Source: Azospirillum baldaniorum (GTDB lineage Bacteria > Pseudomonadota > Alphaproteobacteria > Azospirillales > Azospirillaceae). Taken from it: DNA of 64,000 nt. Shown here piece by piece: positions 26,701 to 34,939 of the stretch. Position 1 is the stretch's first letter; every line of letters starts with the position of its first letter. Both the position numbers and the translations under genes were made by a program. Below the pieces are notes generated by a model that was not told the DNA's origin, made no database searches, and saw nothing but the letters and a program-made list of their open reading frames with translations. Where the stretch lies: positions 1,581,001 to 1,645,000 of the forward strand of contig NZ_CP022254.1 in the NCBI RefSeq assembly GCF_003119195.2, written 5' to 3'.

Positions 26701-27256
26701 CCCGCAGCCGCAGCTCCGCCTCGTGCCGGCGGGAGTGCAGGCCGGTGATGCCCGCCGCCTCCTCCAGCAGCATGCGGCGGTCCTGCGGCTTGGCGTTGAT
26801 GATCTGGCCGACCTTGCCCTGGCTGACCAGCGCCGGGGAGGCAGCGCCCGAGGCGTTGTCGGCGAAGAGGAGCTGGACGTCGCGGGCGCGCACCAGCTTG
26901 CCGTTGATGCGGTAGTCGGAGCCGTTGCCGCGCTCGATCCGCCGCGTCACCTCCAGCTCGTCGTGCTCGTTGAAGCCGGCGGGGGCGGTGCGCGTGCGGT
27001 TGTCGATGAGGAGGGCGACCTCGCCCAGATTGCGCGCCGGACGATTGGCCGTGCCGCCGAAGATGACATCGTCCATGTCGTCGCCGCGCATCCGCTTGGC
27101 GGAGGTTTCCCCCATCACCCAGCGCAGCGCCTCCACCAGATTCGACTTGCCGCAGCCGTTGGGGCCGACGATGCCGGTCATGCCCGGCTCGATCACCAGA
27201 TCGGTGGCGTCGACGAACGACTTGAAGCCGGACAGGCGGAGGCGCGTGAAGTGCAC
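23795..27256 (-). CDS. smc: Chromosome segregation protein SMC
   Basis: 1153 aa. Condensin ATPase that organises the chromosome. The N-terminal Walker A is GPNGCGKSNLVEALRWVMGE, followed by a long Ala/Glu/Arg-rich coiled coil (about residues 165-500), a hinge domain (about 500-640), the return coiled coil (about 640-990), then the ABC signature LLSGGEQALTALSLLFAVF and Walker B PICVLDEVDAPLDEANVGRF. Length is typical. It lies downstream of the dsbA-like gene with a 25 nt gap, an arrangement common in alphaproteobacteria. Confidence 0.97.
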   Translation of the reverse strand: MHFTRLRLSGFKSFVDATDLVIEPGMTGIVGPNGCGKSNLVEALRWVMGETSAKRMRGDDMDDVIFGGTANRPARNLGEVALLIDNRTRTAPAGFNEHDELEVTRRIERGNGSDYRINGKLVRARDVQLLFADNASGAASPALVSQGKVGQIINAKPQDRRMLLEEAAGITGLHSRRHEAELRLRAAEANLMRLDDVIGAMDTQLQSLKKQARQAARYRNLSEQIRKAEAVLWHLRWIAHEGELARARGAFAKAEGAVRELMLAVTQLTTRRTDDAAGLPEKRQTEAAAAAALQRLVIAKEQLDAEEKRVAEQQRALLSRLQQIAGDLGREEALAADAGDALARLEAERDRLLEAQADEEMLEEAARDALADAREAVEALDRELTRLTEQTAADEARRAATQRQVADFETRASGLAKRLAEQQAQRDALERETAARADVAESELAVELAEQRLEDAREAAERAERAKTDAEPAQARAREALQTAESARAKLKAEEKALAELLSAGAGDLFPPLVDAVTVAPGYEGALAAALGDALTAPLDEAAPVHWRPLPPYHAAAPLPTGAEPLAAHVQGPDAAARALSHIGVVADDAAGAALAAGLAPGQTLVSRDGGAWRWDGLTVQAGAPTAAAVRLKQRNRLNELRGELDLADERLEVARDALDEAKRAVEEAAQADRRARDAVRDAFAGVTAARDRHAKLAREADAAASKLAAVVDGIARLDTDRQEAEAALEEARELLDALPDPREGRDAVNERRATLAEHRAVLAEKQNALDRLTREAQSRRQRLSAIQQDVASWGTRSAGAGGRVAELRERAAAAETDLVQLQSRPAAIEADRQALLGRISEAERARKRAADALAEAENRLAETEKLLKQAESGLADAREARAHAEAAVSAALQNGQTLTERIAERLNCRPEQTRAAADLPADEAMPDVAVVESRLDKLTRERENMGPVNLRAEIEAAELETQIGTLQTEREDLVSAIARLRQGIASLNREARERLVASFDTVNRNFQELFIRLFGGGKAHLELVNAEDPLQAGLEIYASPPGKKLQVLSLLSGGEQALTALSLLFAVFRSNPAPICVLDEVDAPLDEANVGRFCDLVEDIAREGNTRFLIITHHRLTMARVDRLFGVTMVERGVSQLVSVDLQKAEELRGAA

Positions 27257-27281
27257 GGGATCGAAGCCTTCTGCCCGGTCC

Positions 27282-27962
27282 TTACTTCACCAGCTTGTCG
27301 ATGGCGGCGGCGAAGGTCTCGAAGGACTGCGCGCCGCTGATGGTGGCCGCGCCCTCGTTGAGGACGAAGGTCGGGGTGGCCTCCACCTTGTACTTGTCCT
27401 GGCCGACCAGCCGGCTCTGCAGGATGCCGTCGGCCAGCGCCTGGTTGGCCATGCAGGCGTTGATGACCTGCTCGCTCATGCCGGCGAGCTTGCCGTACTG
27501 GGCCAGCGCCTTGACCGGGTCGGCGGCACGGCTCCACTGGCCCTGGCTCTTGAACAGCACGTCGAGCAGCGGGTAGTAGCGCTCCGCCGGGGCGCAGCGG
27601 GCCAGCATGGAGGCGCGCAGCGCCGCCTGATCGAAGGGGAAGTCGCGGAAGATCAGCTTCGCCTTGCCGGTGTCGATGTAGGCTTCCTTGATCTTCGGCA
27701 GCGTCTCGGTGTGGAAGGCGGCGCAGTGCGGGCAGGTCATCGACGAATAGTCGAGGATCGTCACCGGCGCGTTGGGGTTGCCGAGCACCCGGTCCGCCAG
27801 CAGGTCGGCGGTCGAGGCCGCCGGGGCCTGCGCCATTTGCACGGGCGGCTGCACCGGCAGAGTCTGCCCGTTCGACGGCCGGGAGCCGGCAACGGCGAGC
27901 CCGATGATCAGCGTCATGCCGACCGCGATCAGAGCAACGATGCCCAAAAGGTTGCGGTTCAC
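27282..27962 (-). CDS. DsbA-family thiol:disulfide interchange protein (membrane-anchored)
   Basis: 226 aa from GTG 27962 (GATGAGG about 6 nt upstream); the longer in-frame extension has no signal. An N-terminal membrane anchor (about residues 6-26, LGIVALIAVGMTLIIGLAVA) is followed by a Pro/Gln linker and a thioredoxin domain with active site CPHC (Cys77, Cys80 in SSMTCPHCAAFH). The cis-Pro loop is VEATPTFVLN. DsbA/BdbD-like proteins oxidise or isomerise cysteine pairs in the periplasm. It sits between the DUF721 and smc genes. Confidence 0.92.
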   Translation of the reverse strand: MNRNLLGIVALIAVGMTLIIGLAVAGSRPSNGQTLPVQPPVQMAQAPAASTADLLADRVLGNPNAPVTILDYSSMTCPHCAAFHTETLPKIKEAYIDTGKAKLIFRDFPFDQAALRASMLARCAPAERYYPLLDVLFKSQGQWSRAADPVKALAQYGKLAGMSEQVINACMANQALADGILQSRLVGQDKYKVEATPTFVLNEGAATISGAQSFETFAAAIDKLVK

Positions 27963-28070
27963 TTTGGCCTCATCCCTACCAGATGTTGATGGTATAATCG
28001 AAACTCCCCTTTTGCGGCAAGAGTATGGCCCAGCCCGAGCCGGCTCCCGCCCCAAGGGATCGCATGATGG

Positions 28071-28550
28071 CTAGCGGCGGCGCGGCGCCGGACGCGGGCG
28101 GGCCAGCAGCGACCGCCCGAAGCGCTCCAGCGTGGCCCGCAATTCCTCGTCCTCCACCGTGGCGGTGGTGGTCATCACCGACAACTCTTCGTCCATGGTC
28201 AGGTCGCGCGGGCGCACCGTCGGCTTCTGGATGGTCAGCGGGGCGGCGTGGATCAGCTTGATCTTCGCCACCGCGCGGTAGCCGAAGAAGCTGTTGATCC
28301 GCTCCACGATCTGCGGTTCCAGATGCTGAAGCTCCAGCGCGATGGCGCCCATGGCGCGGATGTGCAGGACGGCGTCCTCCCGCTTGCCGCGCGGGAAACT
28401 CAGCTTGTCGGGGGCGGTGCGCAGGCTCAACTGGTGGCCGACGATGGACGGCCAGTCGTTGATGAGCGAGCCGAAGGCCAGCCCGCGCTTGCCCAGCGCC
28501 TTGCCGGCCACCTCGGGGACGGTCTGGCCGATTCGCCGCGGTCCGTTCAT
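28071..28550 (-). CDS. DUF721 family protein (DciA-like)
   Basis: 159 aa from ATG 28550; a GTG 10 codons upstream is an alternative. The DUF721 domain covers about residues 15-105: GKALGKRGLAFGSLINDWPS, then IVGHQLSLRTAPDKLSFPRG and LQHLEPQIVERINSFFGYRA. DUF721 proteins include DciA, the loader/partner of the DnaB replicative helicase in bacteria without DnaC/DnaI; the assignment here follows from the family. It has a basic C-terminus. Divergent from mutY and upstream of the dsbA-like gene. Confidence 0.85.
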   Translation of the reverse strand: MNGPRRIGQTVPEVAGKALGKRGLAFGSLINDWPSIVGHQLSLRTAPDKLSFPRGKREDAVLHIRAMGAIALELQHLEPQIVERINSFFGYRAVAKIKLIHAAPLTIQKPTVRPRDLTMDEELSVMTTTATVEDEELRATLERFGRSLLARPRPAPRRR

Positions 28551-28678
28551 GTCAGGGTTTCCTGGTGATGGTCCGCGCACCCTAGCGCAAGCGGGCCGGA
28601 CTTCGCCAGCGCCCCCGCGGGTGCTCCTTTATCGGCAGACCTTTATCGGCGTCCCGGTTCGCCCTATGTCTTGCCGCC

Positions 28679-29761
28679 ATGACGACGCCTTCCCACACCG
28701 CCCCAAAGAGCGCCCCCAGCGACGCCGCCCCACGGCTGCTCTCCTGGTACGATCACAACCGCCGCGACCTGCCCTGGCGCGCCAAGCCGGGGGAGGTCGC
28801 CGACCCCTACCGGGTCTGGCTGTCGGAGATCATGCTGCAGCAGACCACGGTGCCCGCCGCCGCACCCTATTTCCGCGCCTTCACGGAGCGCTGGCCGACG
28901 GTGCGCGACCTTGCGGCGGCGCCGCTGGACGATGTGCTGGTGGCCTGGGCGGGGCTCGGCTACTACGCGCGGGCGCGCAACCTGTACAAATGCGCGCAGG
29001 TTGTGGCGTCGGAGCGGGCGGGGCGCTTCCCCGACAAGGAAGTGGCTTTGCTGGAGTTGCCGGGCATCGGCGCTTATACCGCGGCGGCGATCACTGCCAT
29101 CGCCTTCGGCCACAAGGCGACGGTGGTGGACGGCAATGTGGAACGGGTGGTCTCCCGCGTGTTCGCCGTCGAGGAACCGCTTCCCGGCGTGAAGCCCAAG
29201 CTGCGCGCGCTGGCCGCCCTGCTGACGCCGGACGAGCGGCCCGGCGACTACGCCCAGGCGATGATGGACCTCGGCGCAACGGTCTGCACGCCGCGCAAGC
29301 CGAAATGCATGCTCTGCCCCTGGTCGGACTGGTGCGCCGCCCGCGCTGCCGGCATCCAGGAGCAGCTTCCCCGCAAGGCCGCCAAGGCGGACAAGCCGAC
29401 CCGGCGCGGCGTTGCCTTCTGGCTGCTGAACCCGGAGGGGGCCGTGCTGCTGCGCCGCCGGGCGGAGGAGGGGCTGCTGGGCGGGATGACCGAAGTGCCC
29501 TCCACCCCCTGGGCCGGCCACGCGCCGACCGATGCCGAGATCGCGGCGGCGGCGCCGCTGGATTTGTCCTGGCGCCGCCTGCCGGGCGTGGTTCGCCATA
29601 CTTTCAGCCATTTTCACCTCGACCTTGAGGTCGTCGCGGCCAAGGCCGGCGACGGCTGGCGGATGGCCGAGGGGCTGTGGGTTCCGGTGGACCGGCTGGG
29701 CGGGCAGGCCCTCCCTTCCGTCATGATGAAGGTGGTGCGCCACGCCCTGGCTCACGCGTAA
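28679..29761 (+). CDS. mutY: Adenine DNA glycosylase MutY
   Basis: 360 aa. Removes adenine mispaired with 8-oxoguanine. Catalytic Glu50 lies in WLSEIMLQQT, helix-hairpin-helix in LLELPGIGAYTAAAI, and the catalytic Asp151 in VVDGNVERVVSR. The [4Fe-4S] ligands are Cys203, Cys210, Cys213 and Cys219, with the C-x6-C-x2-C-x5-C spacing. The C-terminal NUDIX-like domain (about 240-350) recognises 8-oxoG. Divergently transcribed from the DUF721 gene over a short promoter region. Confidence 0.97.
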   Translation: MTTPSHTAPKSAPSDAAPRLLSWYDHNRRDLPWRAKPGEVADPYRVWLSEIMLQQTTVPAAAPYFRAFTERWPTVRDLAAAPLDDVLVAWAGLGYYARARNLYKCAQVVASERAGRFPDKEVALLELPGIGAYTAAAITAIAFGHKATVVDGNVERVVSRVFAVEEPLPGVKPKLRALAALLTPDERPGDYAQAMMDLGATVCTPRKPKCMLCPWSDWCAARAAGIQEQLPRKAAKADKPTRRGVAFWLLNPEGAVLLRRRAEEGLLGGMTEVPSTPWAGHAPTDAEIAAAAPLDLSWRRLPGVVRHTFSHFHLDLEVVAAKAGDGWRMAEGLWVPVDRLGGQALPSVMMKVVRHALAHA

Positions 29762-29799
29762 ACGGGGCGCACGCGTAAACGGAAGGTGGATGGAGCGAG

Positions 29800-30561
29800 A
29801 TGAGGCGGCGGACGATCCTGGCCCTGCCGGCCTTCCTGGCCGGCGCGTGGCTTGCCAGGCCCCTGCGGGCAGAACCGCCCCTGCGGGCTGAGATCAAGGC
29901 GAAGAAGGCTCCGGCACCCGCCGGGCATCGCGTCGCCCTTGAACTGGTTCTGGCGGTGGACGGGTCGGCCTCCATCACCGATGGGGACCTGGAATTCCAG
30001 TTGCAGGGCCACGCCGCGGCCTTCCGCGATCCGGACGTCAGCGACGCGGTGACCGCGGGCGGAGCCGCAGCGACCCTGGTGGTCTTCTCCGGCCCGCACA
30101 GCCTGCGCGTGCTGGTGCCGTGGACTTCCCTGACCAGCACGGAGGAGGTCGCCGCCTTCGCGGAGCGGATCGACAAGGCGCCGCGCGGTTTCCAGGGGGA
30201 TTCCACGGCGCTGGGCAGCGCCATCGACGAATCGGCGAAGCTGTTCGCCGGCAACGGCTTCGACGCCGCGCGCAAGGTCATCGACATTGTGTCGAACGGC
30301 TTTTCCAACAGCGGTCCGGACCCCGCGGGTGTGCGCGACCGGGTCGAGCGGCAGGGGATTACCATCAACGCCCTGGCCATCCTCGACGAGTTTCCGTGGC
30401 TGGAAGAGTATTATCAGGAGAATGTCGTCGGCGGCATGAATTGCTTCGTGAAGACGGCAATGGACCGCAGCAGCTTCGTCGAAGCGCTCCGGCAAAAACT
30501 CATCCAGGAAATCGCCGCTCTTCCTGCACCGCGCTCGGTTATCGCCGCAGCTAATTTTTGA
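29800..30561 (+). CDS. DUF1194 (VWA-like) secreted protein
   Basis: 253 aa. Signal peptide MRRRTILALPAFLAGAWLAR, cleavage near LRA-EP; the RRR start and hydrophobic core could be Tat-like but lack the full motif. The mature part is a von Willebrand A-type fold of the DUF1194 family: LELVLAVDGSASITDGDLEF has the MIDAS DxSxS motif, followed by LVVFSGPHSLRVLVPWTSL and KVIDIVSNGFSNSG. These proteins are widespread in alphaproteobacteria and of unknown function. The start has GGAGCGAG immediately upstream, 38 nt after mutY, so it is probably cotranscribed. Confidence 0.88.
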   Translation: MRRRTILALPAFLAGAWLARPLRAEPPLRAEIKAKKAPAPAGHRVALELVLAVDGSASITDGDLEFQLQGHAAAFRDPDVSDAVTAGGAAATLVVFSGPHSLRVLVPWTSLTSTEEVAAFAERIDKAPRGFQGDSTALGSAIDESAKLFAGNGFDAARKVIDIVSNGFSNSGPDPAGVRDRVERQGITINALAILDEFPWLEEYYQENVVGGMNCFVKTAMDRSSFVEALRQKLIQEIAALPAPRSVIAAANF

Positions 30562-30719
30562 GCAATGCCGCTCAACGGCGCTGAATTTTGGAAAATCGTC
30601 TGGAGGAATGAGGCCAAATCGGGCTACTTTACCGTTGCTTGCAAAACTCCATTCATGCGCATCGCTTGAGGTGTTTTTTTGTGCGGGTGGCGTCCTGGGC
30701 GATGCTCTGGAGCGGTGGG

Positions 30720-33242
30720 ATGGACAATCGAAAGCCGGTGGGGCCGGGCGACATCGCGGTAGCGGACATCGTGGCGGCGGCCGGCGCGGCGGTCACCGCG
30801 AGCGCCGTCGCCCATGGCGCGGCTCCCCCTTCCAACGGTCCCTCTGGCGACGTTCCAACGGTTGGGGCGGTCAACCGCTCCGGGGGCAAGCCCCGTCTGC
30901 AGGCTGTGGCGATGATGCTGGCCGCCGTCGTCGTCCTGGTGCTGGGGACTTTGACGGCGGTGGTCGGGTCGGCCTTCCTCGGCATCGTCGGCATCGCGGA
31001 GGAGGCCCGCAACGCCACCATGCCGCGCGCCGGCGCGCAGCACCGCGACGCCCTGACCGCCGCCGAGCTGAGCCGGCTGGCCGAGGTGATCCTCAACAGC
31101 CGGGACCACGCCCGCCGCGCCGCCGCCCTGGACGAGGCGGAGGCGTTGGCCGGCCGGTTCGCCCTGGTGGTCGATGCCGATGTCTTGGACAAGCTCGACC
31201 GTGCGCTGAGCGCCGTGCGGCGCAGCAACCATCGCGCCGACCTGATCGACTCGCTGTCCGCCAGCATCCGCGAGCAGTTGGCCGGGGTCGACGACGCGCT
31301 GGCCGGCGCCACCGCGCTGCTGGCGGAGCCGGACAAGGCGGTCCAGGACTATGCCTTCCTCAGCAACCTGTATCATCTGCGCCGGCTCTACGGGCAGGCG
31401 GCGGCCGGCGAAACGGCGGAGCAACTCGCGCTGCTGGACAGCGAGGTCATGGGGCTGCTGCGCAACCAGCAAGCCTTGCTGGACAGCCTCTCCAGCATGA
31501 GGACGGGGCCGGCGGCCCAGCCCAACCGGCTTGCCATTCTTCTGGACCGGTTCGCGGCGGCGCGCACGGTGATCGACCTGCAACGCGGGCGCCTGTCCGT
31601 GCTGGCGCAGGTCCGGCAGGACGGCGACCTCGTCTATCGCCAACTGAAGACACTGGCCGACAGCCTGTCCAGCGACGCCGCCGCGACCACCCTGCTGATG
31701 ACGGACCGCATCGTTGCCGATGGCTGGCGCGGGTTGTGGACCGGGGTGGCGGGCATCGCTGCGGCCATCCTGCTGTTGGGCATCGTGACGGCGCTGCTGC
31801 GCCGCCATGTGGTGGCTCCGGTCCTGCGGGTCAGCGACACGCTGCACATCTTGCAGAGGAGCCCGCAGACGGTGGCCCTGCCGCCGGCCTCGCTGGAGGA
31901 ATTCGACCGCATCGGCAATGCGGTGGAACGGTTTGCCGAGGCGATCGGCGCGCTGCACCGCCAGTCCGCGGCTTTGCGGGCGAGCGAAGGGCGGCTGAAC
32001 GTCATTCTGCAGTCCTCGCCCTTTCCCATCGTCATCGTACGGGGCAGCGATGGGCGCATCCTGTTCGCGAACGCTTCCGCCGCGGAGCTTCTGGAAACCA
32101 CGGGCGCCGCCCTGCTGGAGCGCGCGATGCCGGATTTCCTGGAGGCTTCGGCCGATTGGCAGGGATTCGCCGACGGCGTGTTCCGCCGCGGACGGCGGCC
32201 GGATGTCGAGACACGGCTGAGAACCGCTGAAGGGCGTCCCTTCTGGGGTGTGTTGTCGGCGATGGCGATGGATCACGACGGTGTGGAGTCGCTCTTCGTG
32301 ACTCTTCACGACATCTCCGCTCGCAAATACGCCGAAAAGGCGCTGGTCGCCGCGAAGGAGGAGGCGGAGCGTGCGCTGCGCGACCTCCGGCGGACCCAAA
32401 GGAGCCTCGTCCAGGCGGAGAAGCTGGCCTCGCTGGGTGCACTGGTGGCCGGAGTGGCGCACGAGATCAACACGCCCGTGGGAATCGGCGTGACCGCCGC
32501 CAGCCACCTTGCCGAGCAGGCGCGGCAGTTCAGGACCGGCTTGGCGGATGGACAACTGCGCCGCCGCGATCTGGAGGAGTTCGTGGACCGGATCGAGGAG
32601 GGGACCTCCATCGTCCTGGGCAATCTGGAGCGGGCCTGCGCGCTGGTGCAGAGCTTCAAGCAGGTGGCCGTGGACCAGACGTCGGAGGCGCGGCGGCCGT
32701 TCGAACTGCGCGGCTACCTGGACGGCGTGCTCGGCAGCCTGGCTCCGCAGTTGAAAGGCACCGGGTATCGGGTGACCCTGGACTGTCCGGACGGGCTGAT
32801 CATGGACAGCTATCCAGGCGCCCTGTCGCAGGTCGTGTCGAATCTGGTCATCAACGCGCTGCTGCACGCCTTCCGGCCCGGCGTGCCGGGGACCATTGCC
32901 ATCACCATCTACATCACCGCTGACACCGGCGGTCCGTCCTCCGCCGGTGCGGCGAGCGTCGTGCTGGACGTCGCCGACGACGGCCGCGGCATTCCGCCGG
33001 ACCAGATCGAGCGTATTTTCGAGCCCTTCTTCACCACGCGCCGCGCCGAAGGCGGCAGCGGGCTCGGCCTGCACATCGTCTACAACATCGTCACGGGTAC
33101 ACTCGGCGGGCGCATCGCCGTGGCGTCGCAACCGGGGGCCGGCTGCCGCTTCACCATCCACCTGCCGCTGACCGCCTCACCCATGGCGCCGCCCGCCGTC
33201 ACCGCCGGCCGCGTGACGGTGGAGGAGACGGAACCCGCCTGA
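30720..33242 (+). CDS. PAS-domain sensor histidine kinase (membrane)
   Basis: 840 aa from ATG 30720 (GGAG about 8 nt upstream); the frame extends upstream to a TTG without support. TM1 is about residues 60-85 (MMLAAVVVLVLGTLTAVVGS) and TM2 about 340-362 (GVAGIAAAILLLGIVTALL), enclosing a large helical periplasmic domain. A HAMP-like segment, a PAS domain (about 420-530, VILQSSPFPIVIVRGSDGRI) and a coiled linker follow. The H-box is LASLGALVAGVAHEINTPVG with phospho-acceptor about His581, and the ATPase has DVADDGRGIPPDQIERIF and GSGLGLHIVYNIV. This is an NtrB/HisKA-4-type core. No response regulator is adjacent. Confidence 0.9.
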   Translation: MDNRKPVGPGDIAVADIVAAAGAAVTASAVAHGAAPPSNGPSGDVPTVGAVNRSGGKPRLQAVAMMLAAVVVLVLGTLTAVVGSAFLGIVGIAEEARNATMPRAGAQHRDALTAAELSRLAEVILNSRDHARRAAALDEAEALAGRFALVVDADVLDKLDRALSAVRRSNHRADLIDSLSASIREQLAGVDDALAGATALLAEPDKAVQDYAFLSNLYHLRRLYGQAAAGETAEQLALLDSEVMGLLRNQQALLDSLSSMRTGPAAQPNRLAILLDRFAAARTVIDLQRGRLSVLAQVRQDGDLVYRQLKTLADSLSSDAAATTLLMTDRIVADGWRGLWTGVAGIAAAILLLGIVTALLRRHVVAPVLRVSDTLHILQRSPQTVALPPASLEEFDRIGNAVERFAEAIGALHRQSAALRASEGRLNVILQSSPFPIVIVRGSDGRILFANASAAELLETTGAALLERAMPDFLEASADWQGFADGVFRRGRRPDVETRLRTAEGRPFWGVLSAMAMDHDGVESLFVTLHDISARKYAEKALVAAKEEAERALRDLRRTQRSLVQAEKLASLGALVAGVAHEINTPVGIGVTAASHLAEQARQFRTGLADGQLRRRDLEEFVDRIEEGTSIVLGNLERACALVQSFKQVAVDQTSEARRPFELRGYLDGVLGSLAPQLKGTGYRVTLDCPDGLIMDSYPGALSQVVSNLVINALLHAFRPGVPGTIAITIYITADTGGPSSAGAASVVLDVADDGRGIPPDQIERIFEPFFTTRRAEGGSGLGLHIVYNIVTGTLGGRIAVASQPGAGCRFTIHLPLTASPMAPPAVTAGRVTVEETEPA

Positions 33243-33246
33243 CGGG

Positions 33247-33630
33247 TCAGGCGCGGACGCGCTCGATCTCGACGCCGACGCTGGCGGCGTCCGGGAACAC
33301 GTCCAGCTTTTCAACCCGCACCTTGACGCTGGCGATCCGTTCGTCGGACAGGCAGCGTTCGGCGATCCGTTCGGCCAGTGTTTCGATCAGGGTGACGTGG
33401 CCCTGGCTGACCAATCCCTTCACCACCGCCGCCATATCCTCGCCGGTGACGCCGGGGGCGACAACGTCCAGGTCGAGGCTCAGACGGATGCGCTGCGGCT
33501 TGATGCGTTCGTGGGCATAGACGCCGATCAGCGCATCCATGACCAGATCGCGCACGAAGCAACGGGTGGAAAGCGCCGCCGGGGCCGAACGGGGCGCCGG
33601 AGCGGTGACGGTGGCGAAGAGCTTGTTCAT
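33247..33630 (-). CDS. folB: Dihydroneopterin aldolase FolB
   Basis: 127 aa from ATG 33630, where homology begins; the longer upstream frame is not protein-like. Tunnelling-fold enzyme of folate synthesis that converts dihydroneopterin to 6-hydroxymethyl-dihydropterin. Motifs are LVMDALIGVYAHERIKPQRI (substrate site), then IRLSLDLDVV and VTLIETLAERIAERCLSDER with the conserved Glu. A 30-residue N-terminal extension is present. It lies downstream of ccrM on the same strand and converges with the PAS kinase gene, leaving only a 4 nt gap. Confidence 0.9.
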   Translation of the reverse strand: MNKLFATVTAPAPRSAPAALSTRCFVRDLVMDALIGVYAHERIKPQRIRLSLDLDVVAPGVTGEDMAAVVKGLVSQGHVTLIETLAERIAERCLSDERIASVKVRVEKLDVFPDAASVGVEIERVRA

Positions 33631-33763
33631 GGCGGACACGCCTATCACGCCGTCCCCGTCCTGCCAAGGCATGCGGGCGGCGCTCGATGAGGGGCTCCAA
33701 TGCCGAACTTGCGGGAACGGGGCGGCGTGAACGGCCGCTCCGCCTCCAGTCCGGCGCCGGGGA

Positions 33764-34849
33764 TCAGGCGGAGGCTTCGGAACGGATGCGCTCGCGCAGC
33801 ACGTCGATGGGGCGCAGGTCGCCGCCGTCCTCGTAGTGCCAGAAGGTCCAGCCGTTGCAGGCCGGCAGCCCGGCCATGGCGGCCCCCACCTGATGAATCG
33901 AGCCACGATGCTCGCCGCGCGGGCCGGCCCCGATCAGCGTGCCGTCGGCGCGCACGCGGGCGACCACGCGGCGGCGCAGGTCGAACAGCGACGTGCCGGG
34001 GCGCAGCAGGCCGCGCTCCACCACCCAGCCGAAGGGGATGCGCGGGGCCGACCGCTTCGGCGGCGTGTCCAGGACGGCGGCGTCGGGCGCCTCCTCCACC
34101 GCCTCGATGCGGGCGGTCGCCGCCTTGGCGTAGGTCGGGTCGCGCTCCAGCCCGATCCAGTTGCGACCGAGCCGCTTCGCCACCGCACCCGTGGTGCCCG
34201 TGCCGAAGAAGGGATCCAGCACCGTGTCGCCGGGACGGGAGGAGGACAGGATGACGCGGTAGAGAAGCGATTCCGGCTTCTGCGTCGGGTGGGCCTTCCG
34301 GCCGTCCTCGTCGCGCAGGCGCTCCGCGCCGTTGCAGATCGGCAGCAGCCAGTCGCTGCGCATCTGCAAATCGTCGTTCAGCGCCTTCATGGCGTCGTAG
34401 TTGAAGCGGTAGCGGGCGTCCTTCTCGCGCGAGGCCCAGATCATGGTCTCATGCGCGTTGGCGAAGCGCGTGCCGCGGAAGTTCGGCATCGGGTTGGTCT
34501 TGCGCCACACGATGTCGTTCAGAATCCAGAAGCCCAGATTCTGCAGCGTGGCGCCGACACGGAAGATGTTGTGGTAGCTGCCGATCACCCACAACGATCC
34601 CTCGGGCTTCAGGATGCGGCGGGCCGCGGCGAGCCAGTCCCGCGTGAAGCGGTCGTAGGTCTCGAAATCCTCGAACTTGTCCCAGTCCTCTTCCACTCCG
34701 TCAACACGCGAGTGGTTCGGGCGCAAGAGTTCGCCCCCCAGCTGGAGGTTATAAGGCGGATCGGCAAAGACAAGGTCCACCGATTCAGCCGGCATTTCAT
34801 TCATGAGGGCGATGCAATCGCCCACGAGAATTTTGTTCAGGGGGAGCAT
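33764..34849 (-). CDS. ccrM: Cell-cycle-regulated adenine-N6 methyltransferase CcrM (GANTC)
   Basis: 361 aa from ATG 34849; a TTG four codons upstream is less likely. Orphan beta-class N6-adenine methyltransferase; relatives methylate GANTC. Catalytic motif IV is DLVFADPPYNLQLGGELLRP and the AdoMet motif I is LDPFFGTGTTGAVAKRLGRN. Other CcrM blocks are GSYHNIFRVGATLQNLGFWI, VWRKTNPMPNFRGTRFANAH, RKAHPTQKPESLLYRVI and the C-terminal IHQVGAAMAGLPACNGWTFW. The characteristic C-terminal extension of CcrM is intact. No restriction enzyme gene is nearby. Its upstream region carries three GANTC sites, suggesting methylation-dependent self-control. Confidence 0.97.
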   Translation of the reverse strand: MLPLNKILVGDCIALMNEMPAESVDLVFADPPYNLQLGGELLRPNHSRVDGVEEDWDKFEDFETYDRFTRDWLAAARRILKPEGSLWVIGSYHNIFRVGATLQNLGFWILNDIVWRKTNPMPNFRGTRFANAHETMIWASREKDARYRFNYDAMKALNDDLQMRSDWLLPICNGAERLRDEDGRKAHPTQKPESLLYRVILSSSRPGDTVLDPFFGTGTTGAVAKRLGRNWIGLERDPTYAKAATARIEAVEEAPDAAVLDTPPKRSAPRIPFGWVVERGLLRPGTSLFDLRRRVVARVRADGTLIGAGPRGEHRGSIHQVGAAMAGLPACNGWTFWHYEDGGDLRPIDVLRERIRSEASA

Positions 34850-34867
34850 TGACGAAACCAAAACAGC

Positions 34868-34903
34868 GAATCAGTCGTTGGGACAATGATTCGCCGCCGA
34901 GTC
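34868..34903. promoter_or_regulatory. Cluster of three GANTC methylation sites upstream of ccrM
   Basis: GAATC (34868-34872), GATTC (34888-34892) and GAGTC (34899-34903) lie within 36 bp, 19-54 bp upstream of the ccrM ATG. A fourth, GACTC, is at 34982-34986 inside rnhB. In Caulobacter, GANTC sites in the ccrM promoter tie its transcription to the methylation state. Confidence 0.7.
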
Positions 34904-34939
34904 GCCGTCAACTGATTTCTTGCCCCGGAATCGCGGCGG

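Noticed and set aside
23912..27340. 1142-codon open frame antisense to smc
   Set aside because: Shadow frame; the minus strand carries Walker A, signature and Walker B motifs of SMC.
27963..28055. N-terminal extension of the DsbA-like protein
   Set aside because: No signal character and no Shine-Dalgarno; GTG 27962 has both the anchor helix and GAGG at correct spacing.
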